This document shows positions 34,756 to 44,869 of a stretch of 64,000 nucleotides of DNA, piece after piece. The DNA is from Modicisalibacter luteus DSM 23508 (lineage in GTDB: Bacteria; Pseudomonadota; Gammaproteobacteria; Pseudomonadales; Halomonadaceae): assembly GCF_000378505.1 (NCBI RefSeq), contig NZ_KB899993.1, positions 246,828 through 310,827 on the forward strand, read 5' to 3'. The notes beneath the pieces were generated by a model. It made no database searches, was not told the origin of the DNA, and saw nothing but the letters and a program-made list of their open reading frames with translations. The translations under genes and the position numbers were made by a program. Positions within the stretch are counted from its first letter, which is position 1. Every line of letters begins with the position of its first letter.

Positions 34756-35617
34756 TCAAGCTGCTATCGTCTTGTAGCGATAGATGCGTAACGACGGCAG
34801 GAAGGGATCGTGCTTGAGGCGCTCATCGCTGCGCACTTTGCGGGTACGTCCTTTGGGCGGAAACGGCGGTGGCTGATTGTAATGAGGAAGCTTGCCGTCT
34901 TTGCTGGGAATGAACAGGGGCAGTGCGAGGTTCATGGCCCGACGTACCCGGCCGTCAGGCAAAGGTTCCTCATAAAAGAGGTTGGCCCGCATGAGCGGCG
35001 CCTGGAGCTGTACCTGGACCAGCTTTTCGCTGGAGGGCAGGCCAGCCAAGGCTCGTAGCTGTATTTGGATATGCGGCTGATCAGCGCCAAGACCGACAAG
35101 CATCTGCTCAGCTTCGCTCACGCTGACACGCCGGATGGACCGGCCAGGCCAGGCGGGTTCGCTGCACACTCTGTTCGGCCGTCGGGATATGCCGCCAGCA
35201 TTGCTTCAGGTGCAGCCGAGCCAGGCCCGACCCCTTCAGATGCTTGTGCAGATAAGGGTGGCGGAGCGGCAGTGAAGCCTTGAGGTTAGCGATCATCCGC
35301 TGGTCTTCACTCTTGATAGCAGCGATCCGGTCAGCAAAGACCTCTTTTGCCGCATTCACACGGCTTACAGCCTGCATGACCGGTTCTAGCCCGGCGACAA
35401 GGCCCACATACGGGCGAGTAGCCCTGCCGTCCTGACCGTCCTCATACCAGAAATCGAGCAGGGCAGAGGCCAGCCAGGCGACATCAGGATGTGGGGAGCC
35501 CATGGCCCAAGCATCGCCAGGATGGGCTCGGTAGATCTCAACAAGCTCACGAGACGCATCAACCACCTGGTCAAAGGCGTCCTCGATGTCATGTAGCAAT
35601 TTGTACTGGTGATCCAT
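34756..35617 (-). pseudogene. tus: Frameshifted Tus-like replication terminator protein
   Basis: Two minus-strand frames join into one protein of about 285 residues resembling the Tus/Ter-binding family. The first part (35617 down to about 35140) is helical and reaches RLHLKQCWRHIPTAEQ. The second carries GRSIRRVSV, LGADQPHIQIQLRALAGLP, a VQLQAPLMRANLFY strand and a C-terminal DPFLPSLRIYRYK, in the order seen in E. coli Tus (ending in its LRLIIPRLHLY strand). A one-base shift within the repeated CTGGCCTGGCCGG near 35140 breaks it. Tus binds Ter sites and blocks replication forks in one direction. It is either a true pseudogene or a sequencing error. Confidence 0.65.
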
Positions 35618-35636
35618 CGGGTATACCCAGCAAACT

Positions 35637-35650
35637 GTATGTAATAACAG
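35637..35650 (+). promoter_or_regulatory. Possible Ter-like site upstream of the tus-like gene
   Basis: GTATGTAATAACAG, 20 bp upstream of the tus-like start, matches much of E. coli TerB (GTATGTTGTAACTA), which also overlaps the tus promoter there. It is also partly an inverted repeat with flanking CTGT. Tentative. Confidence 0.35.
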
Positions 35651-35737
35651 TATAGGAAAGTACGACTATCCCGCCACTTATTCTCAGGATTTTTGAAAAA
35701 ATTATGTCGCGAAAACTTGTGATGTTCCGATGTGACA

Positions 35738-36022
35738 TCAAGGTGGAAAATATCGCGATAGGTAAAGGGTAAGGACGATCAGGGTGGCCAGGATAGTGAC
35801 CGTGATAAACGCCAGTTTTTGCCCAAAACCAGCCTTGCGCGTCTTGTGTCTAAACACATGCCGACCAAGGTAGCTCCCAGGCCAGCCCCCGAGTAAAGAA
35901 ACCGTAAATAGCTTGCGCTCCGCCGTGCGGTATTCGCCACGTCTGGCCGCCCCTTTGTCCCACCAGAACATGATGAAAGCAGTGACGCTGAGGCACGCAT
36001 ACCAGAGCATTATAAACGTCAT
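35738..36022 (-). CDS. DUF1294-family membrane protein
   Basis: A 94-residue inner-membrane protein. The family's MFWWDKGAARRGEYRTAERKL segment and LGGWPGSYLGRHVFRHKTRK are present, flanked by two or three hydrophobic helices. Function of the family is unknown; it often occurs fused to cold-shock domains. Stands alone. Confidence 0.82.
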   Translation of the reverse strand: MTFIMLWYACLSVTAFIMFWWDKGAARRGEYRTAERKLFTVSLLGGWPGSYLGRHVFRHKTRKAGFGQKLAFITVTILATLIVLTLYLSRYFPP

Positions 36023-36049
36023 TTAGTGATCAGGAATATGCTTGGATGG

Positions 36050-36310
36050 CTAGGAGAGGTGGCACACGGAGCGTTGTGAATGCGAGACCCAACCCGCAAT
36101 CGCGTGCTGTTGCTTCTCGCTACAGGCTGCGAAACGAGAGAACTGCTCGTTGACTACCCTTAGCTCATCGTACCGACCATACGAGTCCCGATAATAGAGG
36201 CGGCGCCGGCCAATGCCTCCCAGTATATGGCTCACGCGTCGAACCACATTATCGGCGTCATTTGTGACCGAACGACCACCGCCATCGAGGTCAGCAATCA
36301 CTATAAACAT
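36050..36310 (-). CDS. Hypothetical protein, 86 residues
   Basis: Starts MFIVIADLDGGGRSVTN after a GGAA site; frames further upstream lack support. An Arg/Tyr-rich middle (RRRLYYRDSYGRYDELRVV) and an AGWV tail. Not recognised. Confidence 0.4.
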   Translation of the reverse strand: MFIVIADLDGGGRSVTNDADNVVRRVSHILGGIGRRRLYYRDSYGRYDELRVVNEQFSRFAACSEKQQHAIAGWVSHSQRSVCHLS

Positions 36311-36557
36311 ATCCGTTTCCATCAACACATGAAAGCTAGCTTCAATCTTCACGTGTATCTCACATATCTCAAGTTTCGTATGGCATTGATATCGACGGCT
36401 GGCCTCCAATATACACTGCTACATAGACAATAATTTAAGAAACGGGGCGCTGAGGCGCTACCCGCGAGGCCCTGAATGCCAGTGTTATGGCGGTCGTTGG
36501 TGACCGTCCGCCATGGATCGAGAGGAATAATATCGAAACCGATTCCTGTATGGCAGG

Positions 36558-36583
36558 CAAAAAAAACGGGCCGCAAAGGGCCC
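36558..36583 (-). terminator. Second terminator downstream of flhDC
   Basis: GGGCC-N6-GGCCC stem (36568-36583), followed on the minus strand by eight T residues after one G. It backs up the hairpin at 36655-36680. Confidence 0.75.
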
Positions 36584-36650
36584 AAGGTACGCAAATAGCT
36601 GAAGGGTACTGATAGCCAGAAAAGACTAGTGATCGTCCCGTGCCTGGGTT

Positions 36651-36683
36651 TAAAGAAGCCTTTTCTCAGGAAAGGGCTTCTTT
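36651..36683 (-). terminator. Terminator of the flhDC operon
   Basis: Stem GAAGCC/GGCTTC (36655-36680) extended by an internal TTTC/GAAA pairing, T residues on both sides, so it can work in both directions. It starts right at the flhC stop. Confidence 0.85.
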
Positions 36684-37273
36684 TAGGCCTGGCGAGCCTG
36701 CAACATTAGCATCACTTCCTCATCCCCAGCAATGCGCCCAGCTTCGAGTGCCTCACGGCGCCTGCGGGTCTTTCCGGCACGCGACGGGGGCTGACAGATG
36801 CCACAGACAAAGTCGTGTGATGGCGTGTGCGCATGGGCCACAAACTGGCCGCTACAACTGATACATTTGTTGAGCTCGAGCATGCCGCTTTCGAAGAAAC
36901 GTACCAAGGTCCAGGCACGCGTCAATCCAAGCACCGGTTCGGCGCCTTCAAGCGCCAACTGCTCCAGATAGAGTCGAAACGCCCTGACGAATGCGCCCAT
37001 GCGGTTACACCCGTGATCTTCCACCAGCCGTTCATAGATATTGAAGAACAGCGAGGAATGAATGTTCGGCTGCCAGGTGACAAACCAGTCGGTGGAGAAC
37101 GGCAGCATGCCCTTGGGGGGCGACATGCCGCGGACTTCCTTATACAGCTTGATAAGGCGTGCGCGGCTCAAATCGGTTTCGGTCTCAAGAACCTGCAGCC
37201 TAGCACCGAGTTCAATCAACTCGATGGCCATCTGGACCTGCTGCATTTCACTGACCAGACTCTTTTCGGCCAT
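36683..37273 (-). CDS. flhC: Flagellar master regulator subunit FlhC
   Basis: A 196-residue FlhC: MQMAIELIELGARLQVLE-type start, GMLPFSTDWFVTWQPNIHSS in the middle, and the zinc-binding cysteines CISC and CGIC near the C-terminus. With FlhD it forms the FlhD4C2 activator of flagellar class II operons and c-di-GMP/motility genes. Located 6 bp after flhD in the same transcript; terminator directly downstream. Confidence 0.95.
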   Translation of the reverse strand: MAEKSLVSEMQQVQMAIELIELGARLQVLETETDLSRARLIKLYKEVRGMSPPKGMLPFSTDWFVTWQPNIHSSLFFNIYERLVEDHGCNRMGAFVRAFRLYLEQLALEGAEPVLGLTRAWTLVRFFESGMLELNKCISCSGQFVAHAHTPSHDFVCGICQPPSRAGKTRRRREALEAGRIAGDEEVMLMLQARQA

Positions 37274-37279
37274 GTCGGC

Positions 37280-37606
37280 TTACCCTGCCTGAACGTGAGA
37301 GCGAGTCGGTACTGAGGCCATGAGTAACGCGGCATGCGTCTGACCCAGCCCCTGCTCACGAGGATCAGTGGTCAGTCTCAAGAGCTGCTCGGGAGCATCA
37401 AAGCACAGGCGGCACAGCAACTGATTGGTCCGGGATAGCTGGCCCAGCTGCTTGACGGAAAGCGAAGCCAGCATGTCAGCCATAGGCTCGCTGATCTTGA
37501 GCCGGAACATGGCGGTGACGCGATCCTCATTAATGAGACGCTGTACTAGCAATAAATACGAGAAATTAATGTCCTGAATGTCATTCAGGAGGCTATCAGT
37601 CAGCAT
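37280..37606 (-). CDS. flhD: Flagellar master regulator subunit FlhD
   Basis: A 108-residue FlhD: NDIQDINFSYLLLVQRLI at the start and a C-terminal helix-turn-helix-like region (LASLSVKQLGQLSRTNQLLCRL). Partner of FlhC. The upstream 500 bp, as usual for flhDC, is long and non-coding and has no obvious palindrome. An IS30 element now lies only 510 bp upstream. Confidence 0.95.
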   Translation of the reverse strand: MLTDSLLNDIQDINFSYLLLVQRLINEDRVTAMFRLKISEPMADMLASLSVKQLGQLSRTNQLLCRLCFDAPEQLLRLTTDPREQGLGQTHAALLMASVPTRSHVQAG

Positions 37607-38114
37607 GTTGTCATTCTCTGCATTTGCGTAATCTATGGCCTCGGGCCATTTGGTTTTAAGAAGCTGTCTCCAAGAGACGACACTCGTGCTTCGTTGTGTC
37701 CCTATTGTGAGACATATTTATGATTCGTTGCAACACTTTACGCAGCGGAAATGATTAATATTCTAATAAATTTGACGGAACGCAAGTTATTCAGGCTATC
37801 CTACTGATTCGCTTATTATTTTTTCTTTGCGCCAGCTAGACAATGGGGAGTCAATCAACAACAGCCACCTTCAACCTTGGGCTCAACCCATAATGCAACG
37901 TTCGCAACTCACAATCGTGTGTCTCTGTAAGGCGACTATTAAGCCTGCGCTCGGGCCCGTACGCTACAACCTGCGATGAATGCTTTTGCAAGAGGCTAGA
38001 GGATTAGATCCCGATTATGTGCCGGTGCTCGTCGCTTAGTGGGAGATCCGCAACTGGATGGCGAGATTTAAAATTTTTCATATAGTCGAGATCAAAAAAG
38101 GACAGTCTCAATGA
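37607..38114. other. flhDC upstream region
   Basis: No gene. It presumably holds the flhDC promoter and leader (CsrA is a known regulator of this leader in other bacteria). I see no certain CsrA site or operator. Confidence 0.45.
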
Positions 38115-39180
38115 CCAAGTGCAACACCTGACCCATCAGGTACCGTGTTGCCATGACTCACTACCGCCACCTCACCGCTGAAGACCGAGCTGTCATCATG
38201 ATGATGCGAGCCACCCATTCGATCCGGGCCATCGCCAGTCATAGGGCCGTGCGCCGAGCACGGTGTCGCGAGAACTCGCTCGTCATACTGTCAGTTTCGC
38301 CACAGGCTATGATGCCAGCCTGGCGGGCTATCGGGCACGGCTGGCACGTCATCGGCCTCGTCGGCGCCCCAGGTTACATCCCGACGGGGGGCTATTCGAG
38401 CTGCTGGCCTATCTGCTGCGCAAGTACTGGTCTCCTCAGCAAATAGCCCGCACACTGAAGGGCATGTTTCCTGACGATACTCAGCGCCAGGCCTCTCACG
38501 AGGCCATCTACAATGCGCTCTATGTGATGCCCCGCGGCAGCCTCAAGAAAGCGCTTATCGCTTGCCTGAGGCAGGGCAATGGCAAGCGCCGACCCCGCAG
38601 CCGTGGCAAGGATCGACGCGGCCAGATTCCTGATCTGGTCAGCATCCACCTGCGACCGCCCGAGATCGAGCACCGCCTGATGCCCGGCCACTGGGAGGGG
38701 GAACTGATCATGGGCGCCAACAACCGATCCGCCGTCGGCACGCTGGTGGAGCGCACCACCCGGTTGGTGCTCCTGGCGAAGCTGGACGGCACTACCGCCA
38801 CGGCCGCTGCTACCGGGTTCAGCGACAAGCTGAATGAGGTACCGCGTTCCCTGCGTCTCTCCATGACCTACGATCAGGGCAGAGAGATGGTGAAGCACGC
38901 CGAAATTACCCAGCGGACCGGCACTGCGATCTATTTTGCAGACCCGCACAGCCCGTGGCAGCGCGGCTCCAACGAGAATACCAACGGCCTACTACGGCAG
39001 TACCTGCCGAAGGGGACTGATCTCTCGGTATACAGCCAGGATGAACTCGATGCGATTGCTGATTCGCTGAACACACGGCCACGCAAGACATTGGATTGGC
39101 GGACGCCGCTGGAGGTTTACGCGGACGTGCTCAAGAAATCAGTCGCTGGATCGGACACACTTCAATAGTGTTGCGCTTGG
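38115..39180 (+). mobile_element. IS30-family insertion sequence with both ends
   Basis: About 1066 bp bounded by inverted repeats CCAAGTGCAACAC (left) and CCAAGCGCAACAC (right, read inward). It contains one transposase gene broken by a single-base deletion. A truncated relative lies at 46748-47110. Confidence 0.85.
38153..39168 (+). pseudogene. IS30 transposase, single frameshift
   Basis: An IS30 DDE transposase: HTH in HYRHLTAEDRAVI, RELARHTVSFATGY, then GHWEGELIMG (first catalytic aspartate region is altered only by context), TYDQGREMVKH, and the late SPWQRGSNENTNGLLRQYLPKG with the final catalytic glutamate. Compared with the copy at 46.8 kb, one base is missing right after the codon for histidine near 38242, so the N-terminal HTH is out of frame with the catalytic part. 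Confidence 0.88.
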
Positions 39181-39536
39181 AAATAGAGACCGCCCTTCCG
39201 TGCGCCGAGGGCCGGTGGTGGCCATCAGGGCAATCATCAATCCATCCCGGTGAGAGCGGGCATCATCCTTGGCATCGTCAGCCATGGAGGCGAGAGGGAG
39301 GTACAGCGATGCGAGTCACATAAAAGTGGGGCGCCCATGGCGGCGCGCTCCTCGGCACAGAATCGTTTGACCAAGTTGGTTAAGGTAGCTTTCGGTATGT
39401 TTTTAGGCGTTCGCTAGATTTGCTGCTTGGTGATCAGATTGAGGCACGCGTCTAGTCAAGATCATGCGGTCCCATATCCGGCGTGGGTCTGTGCCTTATG
39501 ATGGCGGTGTACGCCAGCGGTTGCCGATCCGCTCTT
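39181..39536. other. Non-coding interval
   Basis: Between the IS30 right end and the decayed tctA. No gene or element end recognised. Confidence 0.4.
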
Positions 39537-40335
39537 CTAACTTTTCGCCTCCTTCCGTCGCGTTCGGTTGAAAATAGACCATAATAGAAGCCCGACCGCC
39601 GCAACGGCGAATAGAAGGCTAAACGGGGTGGTGACAAATATAGCAGGATCTCCACCTGAAATCCGCATCGATTGACGCAAGTATACTTCAGCCATCGGTC
39701 CTAGGATAAAGGCAACAAGAAGTGCCGCCGGGCTGAACCCCACCCTTTCCATGAAGAAACCGACGACGCCAAAGATGACCATGATTTTTACATCGGAAAT
39801 ACTCTGCTCGGTACTATAAGCGCCGATGCCGCAAAGGATAAGGGATGATGGGAAGCAGATAGCGTCTTGGCACTCTAACTACCGCTTGAACGAGGATAAG
39901 AAGTGGCAGAGATACGAGCAGCAAAACAATATCTGAGATTAGTAGAAGTATAAAAAGGGCATAGGCTATCTCCGGATTTTTCGCCATTAGCATCGGTCCA
40001 GGAGTTAGGCCGTGAACTATGAAAGCATCCATGATCACCGCTACTGATAATGATTCTGGGATACCCAGCGTCACCATAGGAATAAGTGCCGCTCCGCAGA
40101 CGGCGTTATTGGCCGCCTCGGGAGCTGCTACACCTTTGAGTTCACCCTTGCCGAACTGACTCGAATCCCGAGAGGACAGCCTGGCATGATCATAACCCAT
40201 GAATGCGGCCGTGATGCTGCCCACACCCGGCAGCGCACCGCACAGAGAGCCGATGAGACTGCTACGAAAGATTACGCCGAGGGGTTGAACAAAGGCAACG
40301 ATGCGCAAGCGCAGGGGATCGCCTGAAACTCTCCC
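39537..40335 (-). pseudogene. TctA-type permease, truncated and frameshifted
   Basis: The second half of a TctA permease: GALPGVGSITAAFMGYDHARL, PEAANNAVCGAALIPMVTLGIP, then LILCGIGAYS after a one-base insertion near 39840, ending in LLLWSIFNRTRRKEAKS. The N-terminal half is gone. The sequence differs from the intact tctA at 20115-21629, so it came from another Tct system. Confidence 0.85.
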
Positions 40336-40369
40336 ATGAAGAGCTACCCTGAAAAAGCAAGGACGCTTG

Positions 40370-41014
40370 ATGAACGGACCAAATAACAGTAAGGAACGGG
40401 ACGACATGGCACAGAACAAGGCAACCGATACTTTCAAAGAAGCTACCGAGATGGCACAGCTAGCCTCTGATCGTACCGTCCTGGCCAGTGAACGCACTTA
40501 TGCGTCGTGGCTGCGTACCGGCTGTGCCGCCCTGATCGCCGGGCTGGCAGTCATGCGCTTCATGGCTGATGTACTCAACGATTGGGAGACTCAGGTCATC
40601 ACATTTCTGCTAGTCACGTTCAGTATTTTTTGCTTCGTGATTGCCACTTGGCGGCTACGACAACTGCAGAAATATCTGCCGCGCTCGGAAATTCCCCATC
40701 TGCCGTTTTCGATGAGTGCCGGCATGAGTGCCATGCTTACGCTAGCATCGCTGTTCGCCCTGTTTGCTCTCTGGCAGATGAATGGTCATTCTGGGCAAGT
40801 GAACAACAGTAAGCAGGCTTCGATGCGTCCAGGGTGGATCGATATATCCACAGACTTGGCGACAAGGCATGACCGTGGTGTTTCGAAGGGTTGCTTGAAC
40901 GGTTCGATGTGGCCACCGAAACCGAACGCATGGTCGACAGCAGGCGTTCGGCATAGTTGTTCTCTTGGCGCAATCGGAAGTGTGCGAACAGGGCACTGGC
41001 CAATATCGGAGTAA
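40370..41014 (+). CDS. YidH-like (DUF202) membrane protein with a foreign tail
   Basis: Residues about 25-140 match DUF202/YidH: LASDRTVLASERTYASWLRTG, then three hydrophobic helices ending near ALWQMN. AAGGA stands 6 bases before the ATG at 40370. YidH proteins are about 115 residues; here the frame runs a further 70 residues of low-complexity, unconserved sequence into the IS zone, so the true stop was probably lost by deletion or insertion. Function of the family unknown. Confidence 0.7.
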   Translation: MNGPNNSKERDDMAQNKATDTFKEATEMAQLASDRTVLASERTYASWLRTGCAALIAGLAVMRFMADVLNDWETQVITFLLVTFSIFCFVIATWRLRQLQKYLPRSEIPHLPFSMSAGMSAMLTLASLFALFALWQMNGHSGQVNNSKQASMRPGWIDISTDLATRHDRGVSKGCLNGSMWPPKPNAWSTAGVRHSCSLGAIGSVRTGHWPISE

Positions 41015-41176
41015 GGGCGCCTTGATCGTCCGCTTCCGTCTCGTCGATCCTCCAGTTATGGCCAAGGGAGCTCATCGGCAATCTGATAAAAGATGCCCTC
41101 TACCGTCATCCTCAGACCAGGCTTGCGGTAGATAGCCCGTTGAACCAGAATTTTCTCCAGCTTCGACCAAGGCTCG

Positions 41177-41600
41177 TCACTGAGCATCAATCAGGGCATT
41201 GCAGGCTCGCAGATAGCCAGCCAGCATGACCATGGCGTGGTAGCTTTTTGCCAGCTTGCCATAGCGAGTACAGAGCCGCCGCTTTTCCTTCATCCAGCCA
41301 AACAGATGCTCTATCACATATACATGTAGCCATCTTCCCGGAGATTCAGGTGAAGGCGTGACAGGATGCGTTCGAATGTGCCGTCATTTCGCCACTGCCA
41401 AAGCATGGTTGACAGTTTTCCACGGCCGAAGCGGACGGGTAGATCCCGCTATTTGGCACCGGAGCAGAGGATCCAGAAGATGCCGTTGAGCATCTGCCGA
41501 TCATCGCGCCGTGGACGTCCACGCCCAGCGGGTTTGTCAGGCGAAACGATATCTTCAATCATGCCCAACCCTGATCGGGAATTTCGTAACGTCCTGCCAT
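41177..41600 (-). pseudogene. IS5-family transposase remnants
   Basis: Two pieces of a small IS5-family transposase. Near 41600 the start MAGRYEIPDQGW continues, after frameshifts and a stop, as PAGRGRPRRDDRQMLNGIFW. Near 41320-41177 the C-terminal part reads VIEHLFGWMKEKRRL and YHAMVMLAGYLRACNALI. The middle is deleted. Confidence 0.75.
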
Positions 41601-41958
41601 GACGGCACCTCCAAGCCTGATGGAGGAAAGGCTAGCAAGACGTCATTTTTTAGATAAAGCATAGTGTACTTGAGCCAATCTGCACCCGGTCTCACTGCCT
41701 CCGATATCACATCCTGCCGCGCAGAGTACCTTCCGGTCAGCGTTATGCTGACATTGGCGTTGCTGAATCCTTAAAATCGGTCTGAGTTAGGGGGCGGTTG
41801 TGCTGAATGTGGGGATTCCCAATGGCTCTGCAGCAGTTTATGGTTGGCCGCCCCGTCTGCCGCAGGATTAATCACGGCCTATTGAGGTAATGGCCCCGAA
41901 TCAGATCGACTCGGGGCGAGACGAGCGAAACAAGCGCCAGCCAATTACTCGGTTCTTG
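41601..41958. other. Non-coding interval
   Basis: Between IS5 remains and the RES toxin gene. No gene, RNA or element end recognised. Confidence 0.4.
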
Positions 41959-42651
41959 TCACGGTGAGGACAACCGATTGACACTGGTTATCGTGCCGCT
42001 CCATACCATTTCGTAGTGGGCAGTCTGGATAATCGAACTCACTGGCTTGGGTGACATTAGCGCCCAGCACATGGCACCGGGATGGCGTACGGAGTGGTAA
42101 CGCAGTCCCGGCAGGTTGCGTTCTCTCACGGCATGGCCCAATGCCCGGGACGCGGCGTAATTGTCTGGGGCATAGATGGGATCCGTGTGGGAAAGCGCGA
42201 TACCATCGACCATGCCGCCTTCGTCAAAAGTGCAAGTCAGCCCCCGGAAAACGAAACGCTCGTAGCTGAGATCGGGCACGTTGCGCCAGTAGGCGTCCTG
42301 GTGATGCCGGACCTCGGCAATCGCCGTTTCTATCGTGTCCGCAATGTAGAGCACGCCATACTGTCCATCGCCAAATCGCGAGCCATCGGGGTTCACGTGA
42401 GTGAAAGGGGCTGTGGCATAGGAGCAGCCCGGAATGCCGAAGGGGATGTCCTTCTGTTCGATCAGCGCCAGGTTCCCGACTTCGGTCTGGAGCCGGGGGT
42501 TAGTCAACGCCTGTAGCTCGTAGAGGTCGTCGAACTCGCTGGCGCTGGCCACGTCATCGAACACACTGACCGGCGGGAACTTCGAATTGATCAGACGATG
42601 CCCTTCACGAAGTGCGCTAGGCAACACGGAAAGGGCATCCAGGCTTACCAC
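41959..42651 (-). CDS. RES-family toxin (NAD+-degrading)
   Basis: A 230-residue RES-domain toxin. The arginine-start segment (HRLINSKFPP), the GVLYIADTIETAIAEVRHHQ glutamate segment and the serine in LRYHSVRHPG give the R-E-S set. Members cleave NAD+ when free of antitoxin. The start overlaps the upstream antitoxin gene by 7 bases, typical of a RES-Xre operon. Full length for the family. Confidence 0.88.
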   Translation of the reverse strand: MVSLDALSVLPSALREGHRLINSKFPPVSVFDDVASASEFDDLYELQALTNPRLQTEVGNLALIEQKDIPFGIPGCSYATAPFTHVNPDGSRFGDGQYGVLYIADTIETAIAEVRHHQDAYWRNVPDLSYERFVFRGLTCTFDEGGMVDGIALSHTDPIYAPDNYAASRALGHAVRERNLPGLRYHSVRHPGAMCWALMSPKPVSSIIQTAHYEMVWSGTITSVNRLSSP

Positions 42652-43046
42652 TGAGCACCCCGCAGGCTATCGATGCGCTTGAACACTTCATAGAGGGGCA
42701 GGATACCGCCTTGGCTAATGAGTTCCAGCGGGGCCTTCCCCTCGAAATACGCGTTGTGGTTGGGCATGGCCATGAAACCGTACAGGTTCTCGGGATTATC
42801 GAACACTATACGCAATGCGGCATGCATGTTGAGCACCAGGCTGATACGCGTGAGCTGATCCTCATCGAGGTTGACTTCCCAGCCAGGGTCACTGCGCTTG
42901 GCTCGAGCATAGGTGCTGCGTGACACGCGCAGGATGGCAGTGCCTTGTTCGCCGCTAGCACCCCATTTTTCCAGGATACCGACCGCCGCCTTCAGCCCGG
43001 TAGCGGCCTTGGCTTTGCTGTTGTCAGGGGCTTCGACCGTGATCAT
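42645..43046 (-). CDS. Xre/MbcA/ParS-family antitoxin
   Basis: A 133-residue antitoxin: an N-terminal HTH-like region (GASGEQGTAILRVSRSTYARAK) and the C-terminal MbcA/ParS toxin-binding domain (LNMHAALRIVFDNPENLYGFMAMPNHNAYFEGKAP, given in parts). It neutralises the RES toxin and likely represses the operon. First gene of the pair. Confidence 0.88.
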   Translation of the reverse strand: MITVEAPDNSKAKAATGLKAAVGILEKWGASGEQGTAILRVSRSTYARAKRSDPGWEVNLDEDQLTRISLVLNMHAALRIVFDNPENLYGFMAMPNHNAYFEGKAPLELISQGGILPLYEVFKRIDSLRGAQW

Positions 43047-43813
43047 GGCACACTCCAGTAAAGATGTATCTGCAGACTAGATTATAGGCCAAGTGACTCC
43101 TTAGACACAGTGCAGGGTTGAAGCAATTGCTGCACTCCCTGTCACCCGCGGTGAGGTTGAGCCGGCCTCGGGAGGATCCATCGCCAATGAGGTAGGCCAG
43201 ACGAATACTGATTGTGACAGCAATCGGTGGCATCCAGCCCCAAGAAGGTAGGGCGAGAGCATACCCAGTAAGGCGCAGGCGATAACCAGCCATAGCAACC
43301 GAGACTTCATGCCTGCCCTCTGGGTGTACGATGCTACGTGCGTATTGGCTCGCTATGTATCTTGCTCATGTGGCCCGCCCGGCTCTTGCCGTTGGGCCGG
43401 CAGCGGAAGAGCTGGTACGTGAATTATCCTTTGACCACCAGGTAGCCAAACGGTGGGGGAGGACGATCGACCTGTTTCTGGTACCTTTTCGCGGCATGGC
43501 GTGAGCTGCTCGAACAAATGCTCCATACGGTCCCAGCTGAACAGAGACGGCGGGGTGGCTAGGTGCTATTGGCAGAAAAGCATATCTCGTCTTTCGCCCA
43601 GCAACACTAGGGAGAAATACCCCCCATCGCCTCGAGCAGCCTCAGGTGCCAGGATGATGTAGCGGAGCCAAAGTTAGGGAATCGCTGAACAATTCGCTTC
43701 TCTTCGGCTGGCGCGTTCAACGTGGCCAGATCATCGCCTCAGAGGCTATTGCATGACCACTTCAAGTGGCCTGTTTTCTCTGGCAGCCGGGTCATCCGGC
43801 TGCCAAGCCAGAT
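43047..43813. other. Interval with one possible decayed exported-protein gene
   Basis: On the minus strand a frame starting at 43310 (MKSRLLWLVIACALLGMLSP) looks like a signal or membrane start with a GAGGGC site, but it soon loses sense; another frame continues more plausibly, so a frameshifted remnant is possible. Nothing recognised between 43330 and 43813. Confidence 0.3.
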
Positions 43814-44817
43814 TCAAGACACACCGGCCCCGTCAGCATGGCCCTGGCATCGTCCCGCCAGCACTAGATTGCCGAGGGGGAACAGGGTAAACAGCTGCGC
43901 CTGGTTCTTGGCCAGTCCCTTGTAGCGAACCTTCCGGTAGCCGAAGAGGTTCTTGATGACATGAAACGGGGGCTCGACCTTGGCACGGAGGCTGGCTTTG
44001 GCCTTCTCGTATGCCAGCAGCAGCGTTCTCATGGGGCTGTCTTCCAACTTCTTGATGGCGCCGCGCTTGGCGGCGACACAGCACCGCGAGTCGGGGGCAT
44101 CCTTCTCTTCGTCCAGATACTTCCACATGCCGGTGTAGCCAGCCCAGCATCGCCGTATACTCGCTTGTCGTCATCCCGGACCAGGGCGCTTGCCATAGTG
44201 ATATCGGCGACATTGGCCGAGGTGGCAACAACACTGTGGGTCAGCCCGGTGACCGCATCGACTCCGATATGGGCCTTCATGCCAAAGAAATACTGGTTGC
44301 CTTTCCTGGTCTGCTTCATCTCCGGATCACGTTGCTTGGCCTTGTTCTTGGTGGAGGGTGCGGCCGCCACAATGGTGGCATCGACGATGGTGCCCTCGCG
44401 CATGAACAGGCCCTGCTCAGCCAGGCTGGCGTTGATTTCCTCGAGAATCCGCTGGGTCAGGGCATGCTTCTCCAGCAGGTGACGGAAGCGCAGCAAAGTG
44501 GTGGCGTCCGGCACGCTCTCGACGGCCAAATCGATACCGATGAAGCCACGCATGGCCTGGCTGTCGTAGATGGCGTCTTCGAGCGCTTCATCGGCAAGCG
44601 CGTACCACTGCTGCAGGAAGTAGATCCGCAGCATACGCTACAGGCCGGTGGGTGGCCGGCCGCGCTTGCCCGCTGCGTTGGGGAAGTAGGATGGCGACAG
44701 CGCGTCGATCAGCCGTTGCCAAGGCACCAAGGCATCCATCTGCGCCAGGAACCGCTCGCGGCGGGTAACCTTCTTCTTGTTCTGGTGCTCTGCCTGGGCG
44801 AACGAGAACTGCTTCAT
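43814..44817 (-). pseudogene. IS5-family transposase with nonsense and frameshift mutations
   Basis: Complete but dead transposase of about 330 residues. Start MKQFSFAQAEHQNKKKV at 44817; an in-frame TAG near 44640 sits where related proteins have Glu (RGRPPTGL then RMLRIYFLQQWY). DDE parts follow: TIVDATIV, KAHIGVDAVTGLTHSV and DDKRVYGDAG, then a one-base shift near 44135 before WKYLDEEK and the late RAKVEPPFHVIKNLFGYRKVRYKGL. Typical of the IS5 group. Confidence 0.88.
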
Positions 44818-44869
44818 CGGATTGCTCTGTCATATCGGGATCATAGGCAGCATCTCGCCGCGTAATGGC

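Noticed and set aside
40801..41176. Possible transposase piece next to the yidH-like gene
   Set aside because: No motif could be assigned on either strand with confidence.
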